Shown: positions 54,736 through 64,000 of the stretch, in pieces
Layout: the number at the start of each line of letters is the position of its first letter
Position numbering within the stretch: the stretch's first letter is position 1
Assembly: GCA_039707655.1 (NCBI GenBank)
Contig: CM077668.1
Location: 68,341,086 to 68,405,085, forward strand
Origin: Elymus sibiricus
Lineage: Eukaryota; Streptophyta; Magnoliopsida; Poales; Poaceae
Length of the DNA stretch: 64,000 nt
Reading direction: 5' to 3'
Program-made: the position numbers and the translations under genes
The notes under the pieces: generated by a model
Databases searched by the model: none
Told to the model about the DNA's origin: nothing
What the model saw: only the letters and a program-made list of their open reading frames with translations

Positions 54736-55332
54736 TTAGCCCCCGAATCGGTCGAGGTTGAGTGGCCGAGTCGAGGCAGATTATGATGCGATCGAGCACT
54801 TCTGGGGCGCTCGATGGTCTTGAGGAACGTTTGACACCCTCGTCTTCATACGATATCTCGACGGATTCTGGATCATGCAACGCTCGAGTGGAATGAGCGT
54901 CTCTGTCCGAGTGAAACAAGTTGTCACGCGTCGGGTGTGGGATTTGATCTGAGCATCTTTTGGTATGTCTTCGAAAGGTAGGCAATCGGTCTGCCGAATC
55001 CCGGATATTGGGGGATTTGAAATTGGTTTTGAGCGCGTGTGTGCAGTTGCCGCGTAGTGAGCGGGGCGTGGGATCATGACTCCTCGATTTTCGCCCCACT
55101 TTGCGCCACATAGAGCTGTGTTTTGCCGTCCGGATTTGAGGGGATTTGTGGACCCCAGTGTTCAGCAGCGGGGATTGGGGAAGCGGAGCGAGAGCCGGTA
55201 TAAGAGTTCGTCGCGCTGTGAGGTGGGACACAGAGCCAGACTCTTTTCTCCCTTGCAACTCCCAATTCTCCACACCTCCTCCAGATCCGCCGCCGACCCT
55301 GAGCTCACTCCGGTCCCGAGCACTCTGCGGCG

Positions 55333-55674
55333 ATGGCGAAGGACAAGACGTCGAAGCTGGAGCGGGCTAAGAAGTCTGCCGCTGCGAAGAAGGTGTCGAG
55401 CTCGAGGGCTGCGCTTCCTCGCGGCTGGATCCTGGGCGACTAGCTCCCGCTGACCACCACCATGGATGACATCGGCGGGCTCATTGTGGACAGGCTGGTG
55501 CGCGATGGCGCCTGGAGGTTGCCGGAGGAGGGGGAAATCGAGCCCACGCCGTGCCCGGGGGGAGCGCGTGCTCTTTACCACCCACATGGCAAGAGGTTTC
55601 TCCATGCCGCCTCATCCATTCCTTCGTGGTTTTTTGAATTTCTTCGGTGCTCAACTCCATCACCTTCCTCTGAA
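55333..55674 (+). pseudogene. Remnant of the antisense gene (minus-strand Gypsy)
   Basis: ATG 55333: MAKDKTSKLERAKKSAAAKK, a TAG at 55441-55443, then GGLIVDRLVRDGAWRLPEEG and FLNFFGAQLHHLP after one frame change. It is homologous to the start of the gene at 48796 on the opposite strand of the 40-kb Gypsy. It is cut at about 55672, where RNase H sequence in reverse orientation begins. It shows the intact QLHHLP that is a stop in the other copy. Confidence 0.7.
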
Positions 55675-57298
55675 ACATAGAGGAGTGCTTCATATTCAGC
55701 TTCGTTGTTGGAGGAATCAAAGTGAATTTGCAGGACATAACTGAGTCGATCGCCTTTCAGGGACACTAGCACTATCCCGGCTCCTGAACCATTCAGCATC
55801 TTTAATCCACCGAAGAACATAGTCCAGTGTTCCGAGTGACCTTGAGTCGGTTGTTGCTGTTCTGTCCCTTCGGTTATGAAGTCGGCCAGGGCCTGGGATT
55901 TGATTGCCTTTTTCGGCTAAGAAGTCGGTTGTTGCCGTGGATGACATCAAAAGGAAGGAGTTCAATGGCCCACTTAGCCACTCGGCCAGTCGCATCTCGA
56001 TTGTTCATGATTTCAGACAGTGGAGCGTCACTAACGACTGACACAGTGTGTTCTTGGAAGTAATGAGCGAGTTTCTTTGCGGTCAGGTACACACCATAAA
56101 CGAGCTTCTGGTAGTGCGGATATCTTTGCTTGGATGGGGTCAAAACTTCAGAAACATAATAAATCGGGCATTGAACCTTGTGAGCTTTGCCTTCCTCTTT
56201 GCGCTCGACGGTGAGGACTGTATTGATGACCTGACCAGTGGCCGCGATGTACAAGAGCAATGGTTCCTTCTCATTCGGAGCGGCGAGCACCGGCTAGGTG
56301 GAAAGCAGGGCTTTGAGCTCGGAAAACGGTGCTTGTGCTTCAGTTGTCCACTCAAACGAGTCAGATTTCTTCATCAATCGGTAAAGAGGCAGTGCTTTCT
56401 CGCCGAGATGGGAGATGAATTGACTCAGAGAGGCAAGGCATCCCGTGAGCTTCTTCACGTCATCAAGTCATTCTGGACGCTTCATTCGGATGATTGCGCT
56501 TATCTTCTCTGGATTGGCATCTATCCCTCGTTCAAAAATGAGGAAACCGAGTAACTTTCCTCCCAGAACTCCGAAGGTGCATTTGTTCGGGTTCAGCTTG
56601 ATATCGTACTTTCGCAGGTTTGCAAAAGTTTCAGCTAAGTTTGCCAGCAGGTCGGAACCTTTTCTGGACTTTATCACTATGTCATCCATGTATGCTTCTA
56701 TGTTTCGACTGATCTCCTTATACAAGCATTTCTGGATCATGCGCATGAATGTAGCGCCAACATTTTTGAGACCGAATGGCATGGTGATATAGCAAAAGCA
56801 CCCGAATGGGGTGATAAAAGCTGTTTTTATTTCATCTGGACCATACAGTCGGATCTGGTGGTACCCGGAGTACGCATCCAGAAAGGACAGTCGCTCGCAT
56901 CCTGCAGTGCAATCTACGATTTGATCTATGCAGGGGAGGGGAAAGTGATCCTTTGGGCAGAACCGATTGATATGCTTAAAATCGATGCATATACGCAAAG
57001 ACTTGTCCTTTTTAGGGACCATGACGACGGTGGTGTGCCACTCAGAGTGGTACACCTCACGGATGAACCCGGCTGTGAGGAGCCGATCAACTTCTTCGCC
57101 GATGGCCTTTATCTTCTCCGTGGCGGACCGACGAAGGTGTTCCTTCATAGGCTTCACTTTTGGATCGACTCACAAATGATGCTCAGCCAGCTCCCTGGGT
57201 ACACCTGGCATGTCAGATGGTTTCCATGTGAAGATGTCCCAGTTCTCACGGAGGAACTGGATGAGCGCTTCTTCCTATTTGCTGTCGAGTGTTGTTGA
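55675..57298 (-). pseudogene. Reverse transcriptase and RNase H (minus-strand Gypsy)
   Basis: RT is intact over 57157-56468: AGFIREVYHSEWHTTVVMVP, CIDFKHINRFCPKDHFPLP, TAFITPFGCFCYITMPFGLK, catalytic YMDDIVIKSRKG and GFLIFERGIDANPEK. After a stop near 56465 it continues as LTGCLASLSQFI and 56290-55874 (EPLLLYIAATGQVINTVLTV, QEHTVSVVSDAPLSEIMNN). A short deletion follows near LLPFDV. RNase H (55820-55675: MFFGGLKMLNGSGAGIVLVS, HFDSSNNEAEYEALL) is truncated after EALLY by the large deletion, so its last catalytic Asp residues are gone. Confidence 0.88.
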
Positions 57299-57397
57299 GA
57301 CGTTCGTGGGTGCAGCATTGGGATCCTCCGGGTGAATATGCACAAGTTTGGTTTCACCGGCGGACTGGAACGCTGACTCAGTGGCAGGTTTCTTGGC

Positions 57398-57962
57398 TCA
57401 CAGCAGATCACTCGGATTAGCTGTTTTCTTGTATTCTTCAAGTTCCACCATGGCCATCTGCTCATCTGCGATCTTTGATCCTTGCTGCAAACACTCCTCT
57501 GCGCGCTGCCTGTTGCCGGTGACTGTGATCACGCCCTTGGGAATGGGCATCTTCAGCTTGAGATACACGTAACATGGGTGGGCCATGAAACACGCATAAG
57601 CTGGTCGACCAAGGATAGCATGGTAAGCACTGCGGAACTCGATTACTTCAAATGTCTGCTTTTCTTTCCTGAAATTCTTTTCATCCCCAAACACGACGTC
57701 AAGGGAAATCTAACCGAGTGACTTCGCCTTCTTGCCAGGAACTACTCCGTGGAACTGCATATTGCTCTCACTGAGGCGGGACATCGGAATTCCCATCCCC
57801 TTTAGAGTCTCGGCATAGAGTATGTTCAGACCACTCCCTCCATCAATGAGAACTTTGCGGAGCCGAGTGCCTGCCACCACAGGATCGACCACTAGCGCTT
57901 GCCTCCCAGGGGTGGCTACGTGGGCTGGATAGTCGGACTAAACAAAAGTAATCGGGGTCTTC
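57398..57962 (-). pseudogene. Aspartic protease region (minus-strand Gypsy)
   Basis: Active-site sequence VLIDGGSGLNILYAETLKGM is intact at about 57855-57800, followed by MQFHGVVPGKKAKSLG, a stop at 57710 and then AYHAILGRPAYACFMAHPCY. It shows the normal DGGS where the 40-kb Gypsy has DGGN. One stop and one further end at 57398. Confidence 0.82.
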
Positions 57963-60183
57963 GACCAATTCAGAAACTGCTTCATTGTTGGCACGGCCAT
58001 GTTCACCTCTCGATTGATTACCTTCAATCGACATTTGCTCTCGACATCTGCAAAGATCATCAGAGTCGCGTTGACACTGGGAAAAGCTTCCTCTTTTTCT
58101 TCTTCGTCAGCTTCGTCATCTCCAGCTTTGCTCGACTGATTCTCGCGGAATTGCTGTATCAACAGCCTGCAATGCTGGGTGGTGTGCTTGCGCAATATCA
58201 AATTACCCTCTTCGTCTTTCTTGGTGTGAATGTGACATGGAAGATTGAGGACATCTTGGCCTGAATGATCCTTCTTTTTCTTAGCGACCCACTTTTCCTT
58301 AGCCTTTCCCTTGTTCTTAGCCTGACTGACCAAAGCGGTCACTTCTGCTTGAGTCGACCAATCAGCTTTGCGCTTCGACTTCCGATTGGTATTGTTATTG
58401 CCAGGATTCGGCTCACTAGCCTTCCCTTTGCCGCTACGGAGGCGGTCTTCTTCTCCATTTGCGTACCGAGTGGCGATCTCCATTATCCGACTCATGGTCA
58501 GAGATCCTGACCGACCGAATTTCAGGATGAGCTCCCGGTACCTGACTCCTACCTTAAAGGCGCAAACTGCCTGATGCTCAGTGACGTTCTCCACCACATG
58601 ATGCAAAGTCGTCCACTGCTGTATGTACTCTCTCAAAGTTTCATTTGGTTTTTGAACACTGTGTTGCAACTCAGACAGCCCAGCCGGGCGCTTGCATGTT
58701 CCTTCAAATGTTTTGATGAACACTTGGGCCAGATCTTCCTAGCAGTAAATGCTAGCCGGGGCAAGCTGATTGAGCCAGGCTCGCGCAGAACCCTCCAACA
58801 TCAAGGGTAAATGTTTCATGGCCACATAATCGTTGCCTCCACCGATCTGGTCGGCCACTCGGTAATCCTCTAACCACATCTCTGGCTTGGACTCGCCAGT
58901 GAACTTGCTCACACCTGCTGCCAGTCCGAAGTTCTGCGGGATCTCTGCTACTTTGATAGCTCTGCTGAAGCACTCGGGCCCAGAAATAAAAGTTCCGCTG
59001 CGACTTGGGTGCTCTCTGTCCAAGCTCCCTCTGAGCGCTCTTCCTTTGTCAACCAGGTTCTGTGCAAGTACGGACCTCGCATTGAACCGCGGGTCGCGTG
59101 GGTCGAGCGGCTCTCTTTGGTGATAGCCATCATCATGGCGGGGAGGACTGACCCTCTGATCGTCGCCATGCAGACGCCTGGCATCGTACGGCCAGGGCGC
59201 GTAGGAGCCATCCCGCGGAGGGGGTGACAGCACTCGACGGCGATCATCTTAACGCCGCGGGTGCGTATATCGACCGTGGCCTTGCTCCGAGTACTGGTCC
59301 CGGTGATGGCCTAGGTCATCTCGCTGTGGGGGCGAGCGTTTGTATCTTCTAGGTGATGCAGGGCTGTGGGCCGACTGAATCGTGTCTGCCCTGACAGACC
59401 TGTTGTGGATCCTGTTACGCGAGTGAGACACCGCGGAGTTCTGCTCCGCAGCGGCCTTGAGCAGAGTCTGGATCTGCCAAATGCCCTCTCCTGCTTCTGA
59501 ACGGGACGGCTAGATGGAATCTGCTATCCGTGCCACCGTAGCTAAATTCTGAACTAGAGTGCGAAATACCTGACAATCTTGCTGCGTGTCACTCGGAAAC
59601 AACTGAGGTTTCTGGCGACTGGAGCTGGGGTGACGGTGCCGATTGGCGCGGTTGTCAAGTGATCGCTGGAGAGCCTCCAGGCATTCGTGTTCAGCCAGGT
59701 TGGCCTGGCGCGCGGCCTCCAAAGCCAGGGCCTCGGGGGTCGTACCTTCGATGGGCGTCTGGAGGGTCTGCAGGTTCATGCGCTCCTGCTCGTCCCTCTG
59801 CTGCTGAGTGAGAGGTTGAGGGTAGTACTCATCGTTGTTGTGACGGTTTCCACCACCACCACTCTCGGCGCTGCTGCGCTCGAACCCTGGTGCGCCGTGC
59901 GGGGAATCGGCCATCAGCACTTCGGCTGCCGGGTCGCTGCTGTCGCACTCGGACAAACTATCGGAGCCCTCATGCAGAGAGGCGAACAGGTCGAGGACGG
60001 GTGAGTCGGGCTCGATTACCGCAACTTGCATGCGACCTGCCAGGCCACTGCATGCCTGATCCAGTGCTGGATCCGCGAACGCCCGGAGTGCTTGCGACGA
60101 CGGTCGGCGGAATGGAGAGGAGCCGACTGGTATGGAGATGACGATTATCGGAGTAGCACGCCGAAGGTACAGGCGTGGAAATG
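57938..60183 (-). pseudogene. gag (minus-strand Gypsy)
   Basis: Read from 60183 down: an acidic/Ser region (SDSLSECDSSDPAAEVLMAD), a helical segment (QPLTQQQRDEQERMNLQTLQ), then DPRFNARSVLAQNLVDKG, the capsid (FTGESKPEMWLEDYRVADQI, LMLEGSARAWLNQL, FEGTCKRPAGLSELQHSV, LREYIQQWTTLHHVVENVTE), the Cys/His cluster (CHIHTKKDEEGNLILRKHTT) and an acidic linker into protease. Breaks at about 59510 and 58739. The N-terminus is cut at 60183 by the LTR insertion. Confidence 0.85.
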
Positions 60184-61718
60184 TGCTACTTGTAAACTGC
60201 GTTGGATTTTTATCCCCGAAGAGGAGAGGATGATGCAGCACAGTAGAGTAAGTATTTCCCTCAGTTAAGAAACCAAGGTTATCAATCAAGTAGGAGAACC
60301 AAGCAACACCACGTAAACATCACCTGCACACAAAACGCAAACCTTCGCACCCAACGCAAACGAGAGGTTGTCAATCTCTCGATGGCTAAGTAACGAGATT
60401 AAAGTTATATGATAGATTGATAATAAAATAAAAGAGAAAAATATGCAGCAAATATTTTTGGTATTTTTGTATAGAAAACAAGATATATCTTATGATAAAA
60501 GTAGACCTGGGGGCCGTAGAGTTCACTAGAGGCATCTCTCAAGAAAATAGCATACGGTGGGTAAACAAATTACTGTTGGGCAATTGATAGAAAAGCAAAT
60601 AATTATGACGCTATCCAAGGCAATGATCATGATATAGGCATCACATCCAAAACAAGTAGACTGACTCTTGCCTGCATCTACTACTATTACTTCACACATA
60701 GACCGCTATCCAGCATGCATCTAGTGTATTAAGTCCATAAGACCGAAGTAATGCATAAAGAACGATGACATGATGTAGTCAAGATAAACTCTAACAAGAA
60801 TTCATCCCAACTTGTTATCCTTAATGGCAACAATACTTGCATGTCAATTCCCCTTCTGTCACTCGGACTGAGCACCGCAAGATCGAACCCATTACCGAGC
60901 ACCTCTTCCCATTGCAAGAAGATCTAATCTAGTTGGCCAAACCAAACCAAAACTTCGGAGAAGAAATACAAGGCTATACTAAATCATGCATAAAAGAGAT
61001 CAGAGAAGAACTCAAATAAAACAAGGATAGAACTGATCATAAACTCACAATTCATCGGATCCCAACAAACACACCGCACAAAGTCATTACATCGAATGGA
61101 TCTCCATGAAGATCATGGAGACCGTTGTATTGAGAAACACAAAGAGAGAGAGAGCCATCTAGCTACTACCTACGGACCCGCAGGTCTATGGTGAACTACT
61201 CACGCATCATCGGAGAGGCGGCAAGGTTGATGTAGAGCCCCTCCGTGATGAGTTCCCCCTCCGGCGGAGTACCGGAGAAGGCCTCCAAATGGGATCTCAT
61301 GAGAACAGAGGCTTGCGGCGGCGGAAAAAGTATTTCGTCTGCTCCTCTAGGGTTTTTGGAATTGTTCTGAATTTATAGAGGCGGAAGTAGGGCAAAAGGA
61401 AATAGAAGGGGCCCACATGGCGCTGGGGCGCACCCTGGTGCCATGTGGGGCCCTCCGGAAGATTCTTCCGTAGCTTCCAAGTTCACGTTGATCCTTATCT
61501 CCAGAAAAAAAGTTTCGGGACAATTTGATCTTATCTGATATTGATTTTCTGTAAAACAAAAATAGGGCAGAAAATAGGAACTGGCACATGGCACTAAGTT
61601 AATAGGTTAGTCCCCAAAAATGATATAAAAATGTATAAAATGATATTAAAAACATCCAAGAATAATAATATCATAGCATGGAACAAGCAAAAATAATAGA
61701 TACGTTGGAGACGTATCA
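60184..61718 (-). repeat. 3' LTR of a minus-strand Athila-like element
   Basis: Read on minus it begins TGATACGTCTCCAACGTATC at 61718, has a hairpin-forming GC block at about 61407-61453 and a TATA box (CTCTATAAATTCAG, about 61377), and ends ...AAGTAGCA at 60184. About 1535 bp. It lies in the gag of the minus-strand Gypsy. The preceding bases (GAAAT) would be the target duplication; the partner is off the window. Confidence 0.82.
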
Positions 61719-64000
61719 AGCATCCCCAAGCTTAACTCCTGCTCGTCCTCGAGTAGGAAAGTGATAAAACATATTTTTGATTATGGAATGCTACCCAACA
61801 TACTTCATCAAGTTATTTTCTTAGCATAGACATAAGGACTTGTATGATTCAAAACAATAGTCTATAATTTGACATGAAGATATAAATACTCAAGTGATGC
61901 TAACAAGCAACCATGCCTTTCAAAATAACAATGCTAAAGAAAATTCTCCCTAGCCCATCATGCTCAATCATTGATCCATTCATGAAACACACTCGAATAT
62001 CAATCGTACTCCATGCACACACATGATCACATGACCCTCTAGTTGGTGCTTTTAATGAGAAGGATGAGACTCAACATAAAATAAATAGAAAGGCCCTTCG
62101 CAGAGGGAAGCATTAATTTACAGAGGTGCCAGAGCTTAAGTTTTTAATAGAGATGAAAAATTTATTTTGGGAGGCATGCTTTTCTCGTCAACGAAAACGA
62201 CTTAAGTTCCCAGCACTTTTCACACTGGATACATCATAGGCGGTTCCCAAACAGGAAGTAAAAGTTTTGCTCCCCATCATCGTTCCATGGTTTTGAGACT
62301 TTTGTCCCTTTTTTCCATCACATCCGAAGGGGTTTGTGTTTCCACCTTTCCTTATCACAATCCATGGCTAGCCGTATTCACGGGTGCCCTCCATACGAAC
62401 ACATTCCAAGGAAATTTAATTTATTTTGGGACTGGGCATCCCTTTTACCACAACACTCTCGTGCAATGACAAGTGAATAAACACTCATCTTGAGAATGAC
62501 ATATCCAACATGAAAATCATCGGCCACCCCTCACCGCTTCATGAGCGATACGGGCACACAAAAGAGAAATTATTTTTGAATTTTTTTTAGAGATGGCACA
62601 TGCAAATTTACTTAGGACGGCATTGAAATACCGTATATAGGTAGGTATGGTGGACACAATTGGCAAAACAAGTTTAAGGTAAATGGATGCACAAGTAGTA
62701 TTCCCACTTAGTGCAAATGGAGGCTAGCAAAAAGGTTAAGAAGCGTACAACTAAGAGACCATAATGATGCACATGCATACATAAAACATAACCAACACCG
62801 AATAATGCACCACAAGTAGGATGTAACTTCATTGCATAACTATTGACTTTACGTGCTTGCATAGGGAATCATAAACCTTAACATCACTATTCATACTAGA
62901 GCATAATTACTCATGAACATAACTCACATATTATCATCTACATATCTAAAAACTATTGCAAAGAATCAAGTTTTTCATGTCCCATAAAATTTTTATGCTA
63001 GTTTTCATTATTCCTCTTGAATATTCATCACATGGGGACCAAGCTCATAGCTTGTACAATTTACCATAACCATTTTCAAACTCTCAAAAAGATATAAGTG
63101 AAGCATGAGAGCAACATTTCTACAAAATATCTAGCATTCTCAAAAAGATATAAGTGAAGCATGAGAGAAGTTTCTTCAAAACAAAAGCACCACCGTGCTC
63201 AAAAAGATATAAGTGAAGCACTAGAGCAACCACCTAGCTCAACAAATTTAAGTGAAGCACAAAGAGCAATTCTAACAGATCATGATGACGTGAAGCTATC
63301 TCAAGCAAATGTGTTCAGAGGTGATGATTGTGATAAACTAAAAATAAAATAAATCAAAGACTCATATCATACAAGACGCTCCAAGCAAAACACATATCAT
63401 GTGATGAATAAAAATATAGCCTCAAGTGTGTTACCGATAGTCGTTAGAAGAAAGAGGGGATGCCTTCCGGGGCATCCCCAAGCTTAGACGCTTGAGTCTC
63501 CTTGGATATTACCTTGGGGTGCCTTGGGCATCCCCAAGCTTAGGCTTTTGCATCTCTTCATTCCTTCATCCATCGTCGTCACACCCAAAACTCGAAAACT
63601 TCAATCACACAAAACTCAACAAAACCTTCGTGAGATCCGTTAGTATAACAAAACAAATTACTACTATAAGTACTGTTCAAAACCCATTCAAATTTTATTT
63701 TGCATTATAGGAACTGTGTTCTCACTTTCCCATGGCTTGCACCCCCCGATACAATCCATAGTTTCATCAAAACAAGCAAACAATGCATCAAAAACAGAAT
63801 CTGTCAAAAACAGAAGAGTCTCTAGCAATCTGTTGAAAAGCCATACTTCTGTAACTCCAAAAATTCTGAAAAATTAGGAAAACATGGACAATTTGTATGT
63901 CAATCACGTGAAAAAATTCAGACTCATTGGACGCTCTGACGAATTTATAAAAATTCTGGACTGGGCGTCAATGTTTCTGTTTTTCACAGAATTGCGTTCA
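61719..64000 (-). mobile_element. 3' non-coding tail of the minus-strand Athila-like element (runs off the window)
   Basis: AGCATCCCCAAGCTTAACTC next to the LTR is the complement of the purine tract GTTAAGCTTGGGGATGCT. Copies of GGCATCCCCAAGCTTAG recur at about 63472 and 63527. Four diverged copies of CTCAAAAAGATATAAGTGAA (63086-63260) form a short direct-repeat cluster. No protein was recognised; gag and other genes should lie beyond 64000. Confidence 0.75.
63086..63265. repeat. Short direct-repeat cluster AAAGATATAAGTGAAGCA
   Basis: Copies at about 63088, 63137, 63202 and a more diverged one at about 63243, each followed by (A/C)(T/A)(G/A)AGAG. Located in the 3' tail of the Athila-like element. 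Confidence 0.7.

Larger units (their letters stand above)
54157..60183 (-). mobile_element. Minus-strand Gypsy element with internal deletion; 5' end beyond window
   Basis: The 3' LTR (54157-54735), purine tract complement, an antisense-gene remnant on plus, then RNase H, RT, protease and gag read on minus towards higher coordinates. Integrase and most of the 3' tail are missing at a junction near 55672. An Athila-like LTR element inserted at 60183/60184 separates it from its 5' LTR, off the right edge. Same clade and gene order as the 40-kb Gypsy but with different LTRs. Confidence 0.88.

Overview
The window is plant nuclear DNA that is almost entirely nested transposable elements, with a small island of low-copy sequence. 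The element types point to a Triticeae grass (wheat, Aegilops or barley lineage): long Ty3/Gypsy LTRs beginning TGATACGTCTCC, an Athila-type element resembling Triticeae Sabrina, a Stowaway MITE beginning CTCCCTCCGTTCCTAAATAT, and two cereal LINEs. This assignment is inference from family resemblance; nothing was searched. I found no rRNA, CRISPR, operon or bacterial-type feature, and no intact ordinary plant gene.

Layout. 1-1553 is the 3' end (internal tail, polypurine tract, 3' LTR) of a plus-strand Gypsy element. 1554-4227 is LTR-like DNA ending GGGGTGTTACA. 4228-10082 is low-copy DNA with diverged tandem duplications, an interrupted MITE, and the 3' part of a probable four-exon minus-strand gene. 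10083-50249 is one Gypsy insertion about 40.2 kb across, flanked by the 5-bp duplication TACAG. Removing it joins 50250-50649 to 9965-10082 and restores exon 1 of that gene in frame. 50650-54156 is low-copy or low-complexity DNA plus a MULE (53042-54003). 54157-60183 is a minus-strand Gypsy element with a large internal deletion. 60184-64000 is the 3' LTR and 3' internal tail of a minus-strand Athila-like element inserted in its gag and running off the right edge.

Inside the 40-kb insertion the host Gypsy itself accounts for about 12.6 kb: LTRs 10083-10674 and 49660-50249, gag-pol on plus, 11 copies of a 71-bp repeat, and a spliced antisense gene on minus. It was later split by five insertions: a 1.1-kb minus-strand Gypsy deletion derivative (11720-12818, TSD GGCGC); an LTR-like unit or solo LTR (12992-14114, TSD GCAGG); a 15.3-kb Athila/Sabrina-like element (19038-34298, TSD GCCCC) that itself carries a minus-strand LINE (about 23420-29004); a plus-strand LINE (36911-44011, 16-bp TSD); and a truncated minus-strand Gypsy (44342 to about 47255) carrying an opposite-strand AT-hook + B3-domain pseudogene.

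Hand-counted LTR divergence agrees with the nesting: about 39 substitutions in about 590 bp for the host (6-7%) and roughly 4% for the inner Athila-like element. Every element ORF I read is broken. Many of the breaks are TGA or TAG codons where a related copy has arginine or glutamine, as expected from decay of methylated cytosines. The most interesting items are the split four-exon gene, the AT-hook/B3 reading frame riding antisense in a Gypsy element, and the antisense coiled-coil gene with good splice junctions in the host Gypsy.
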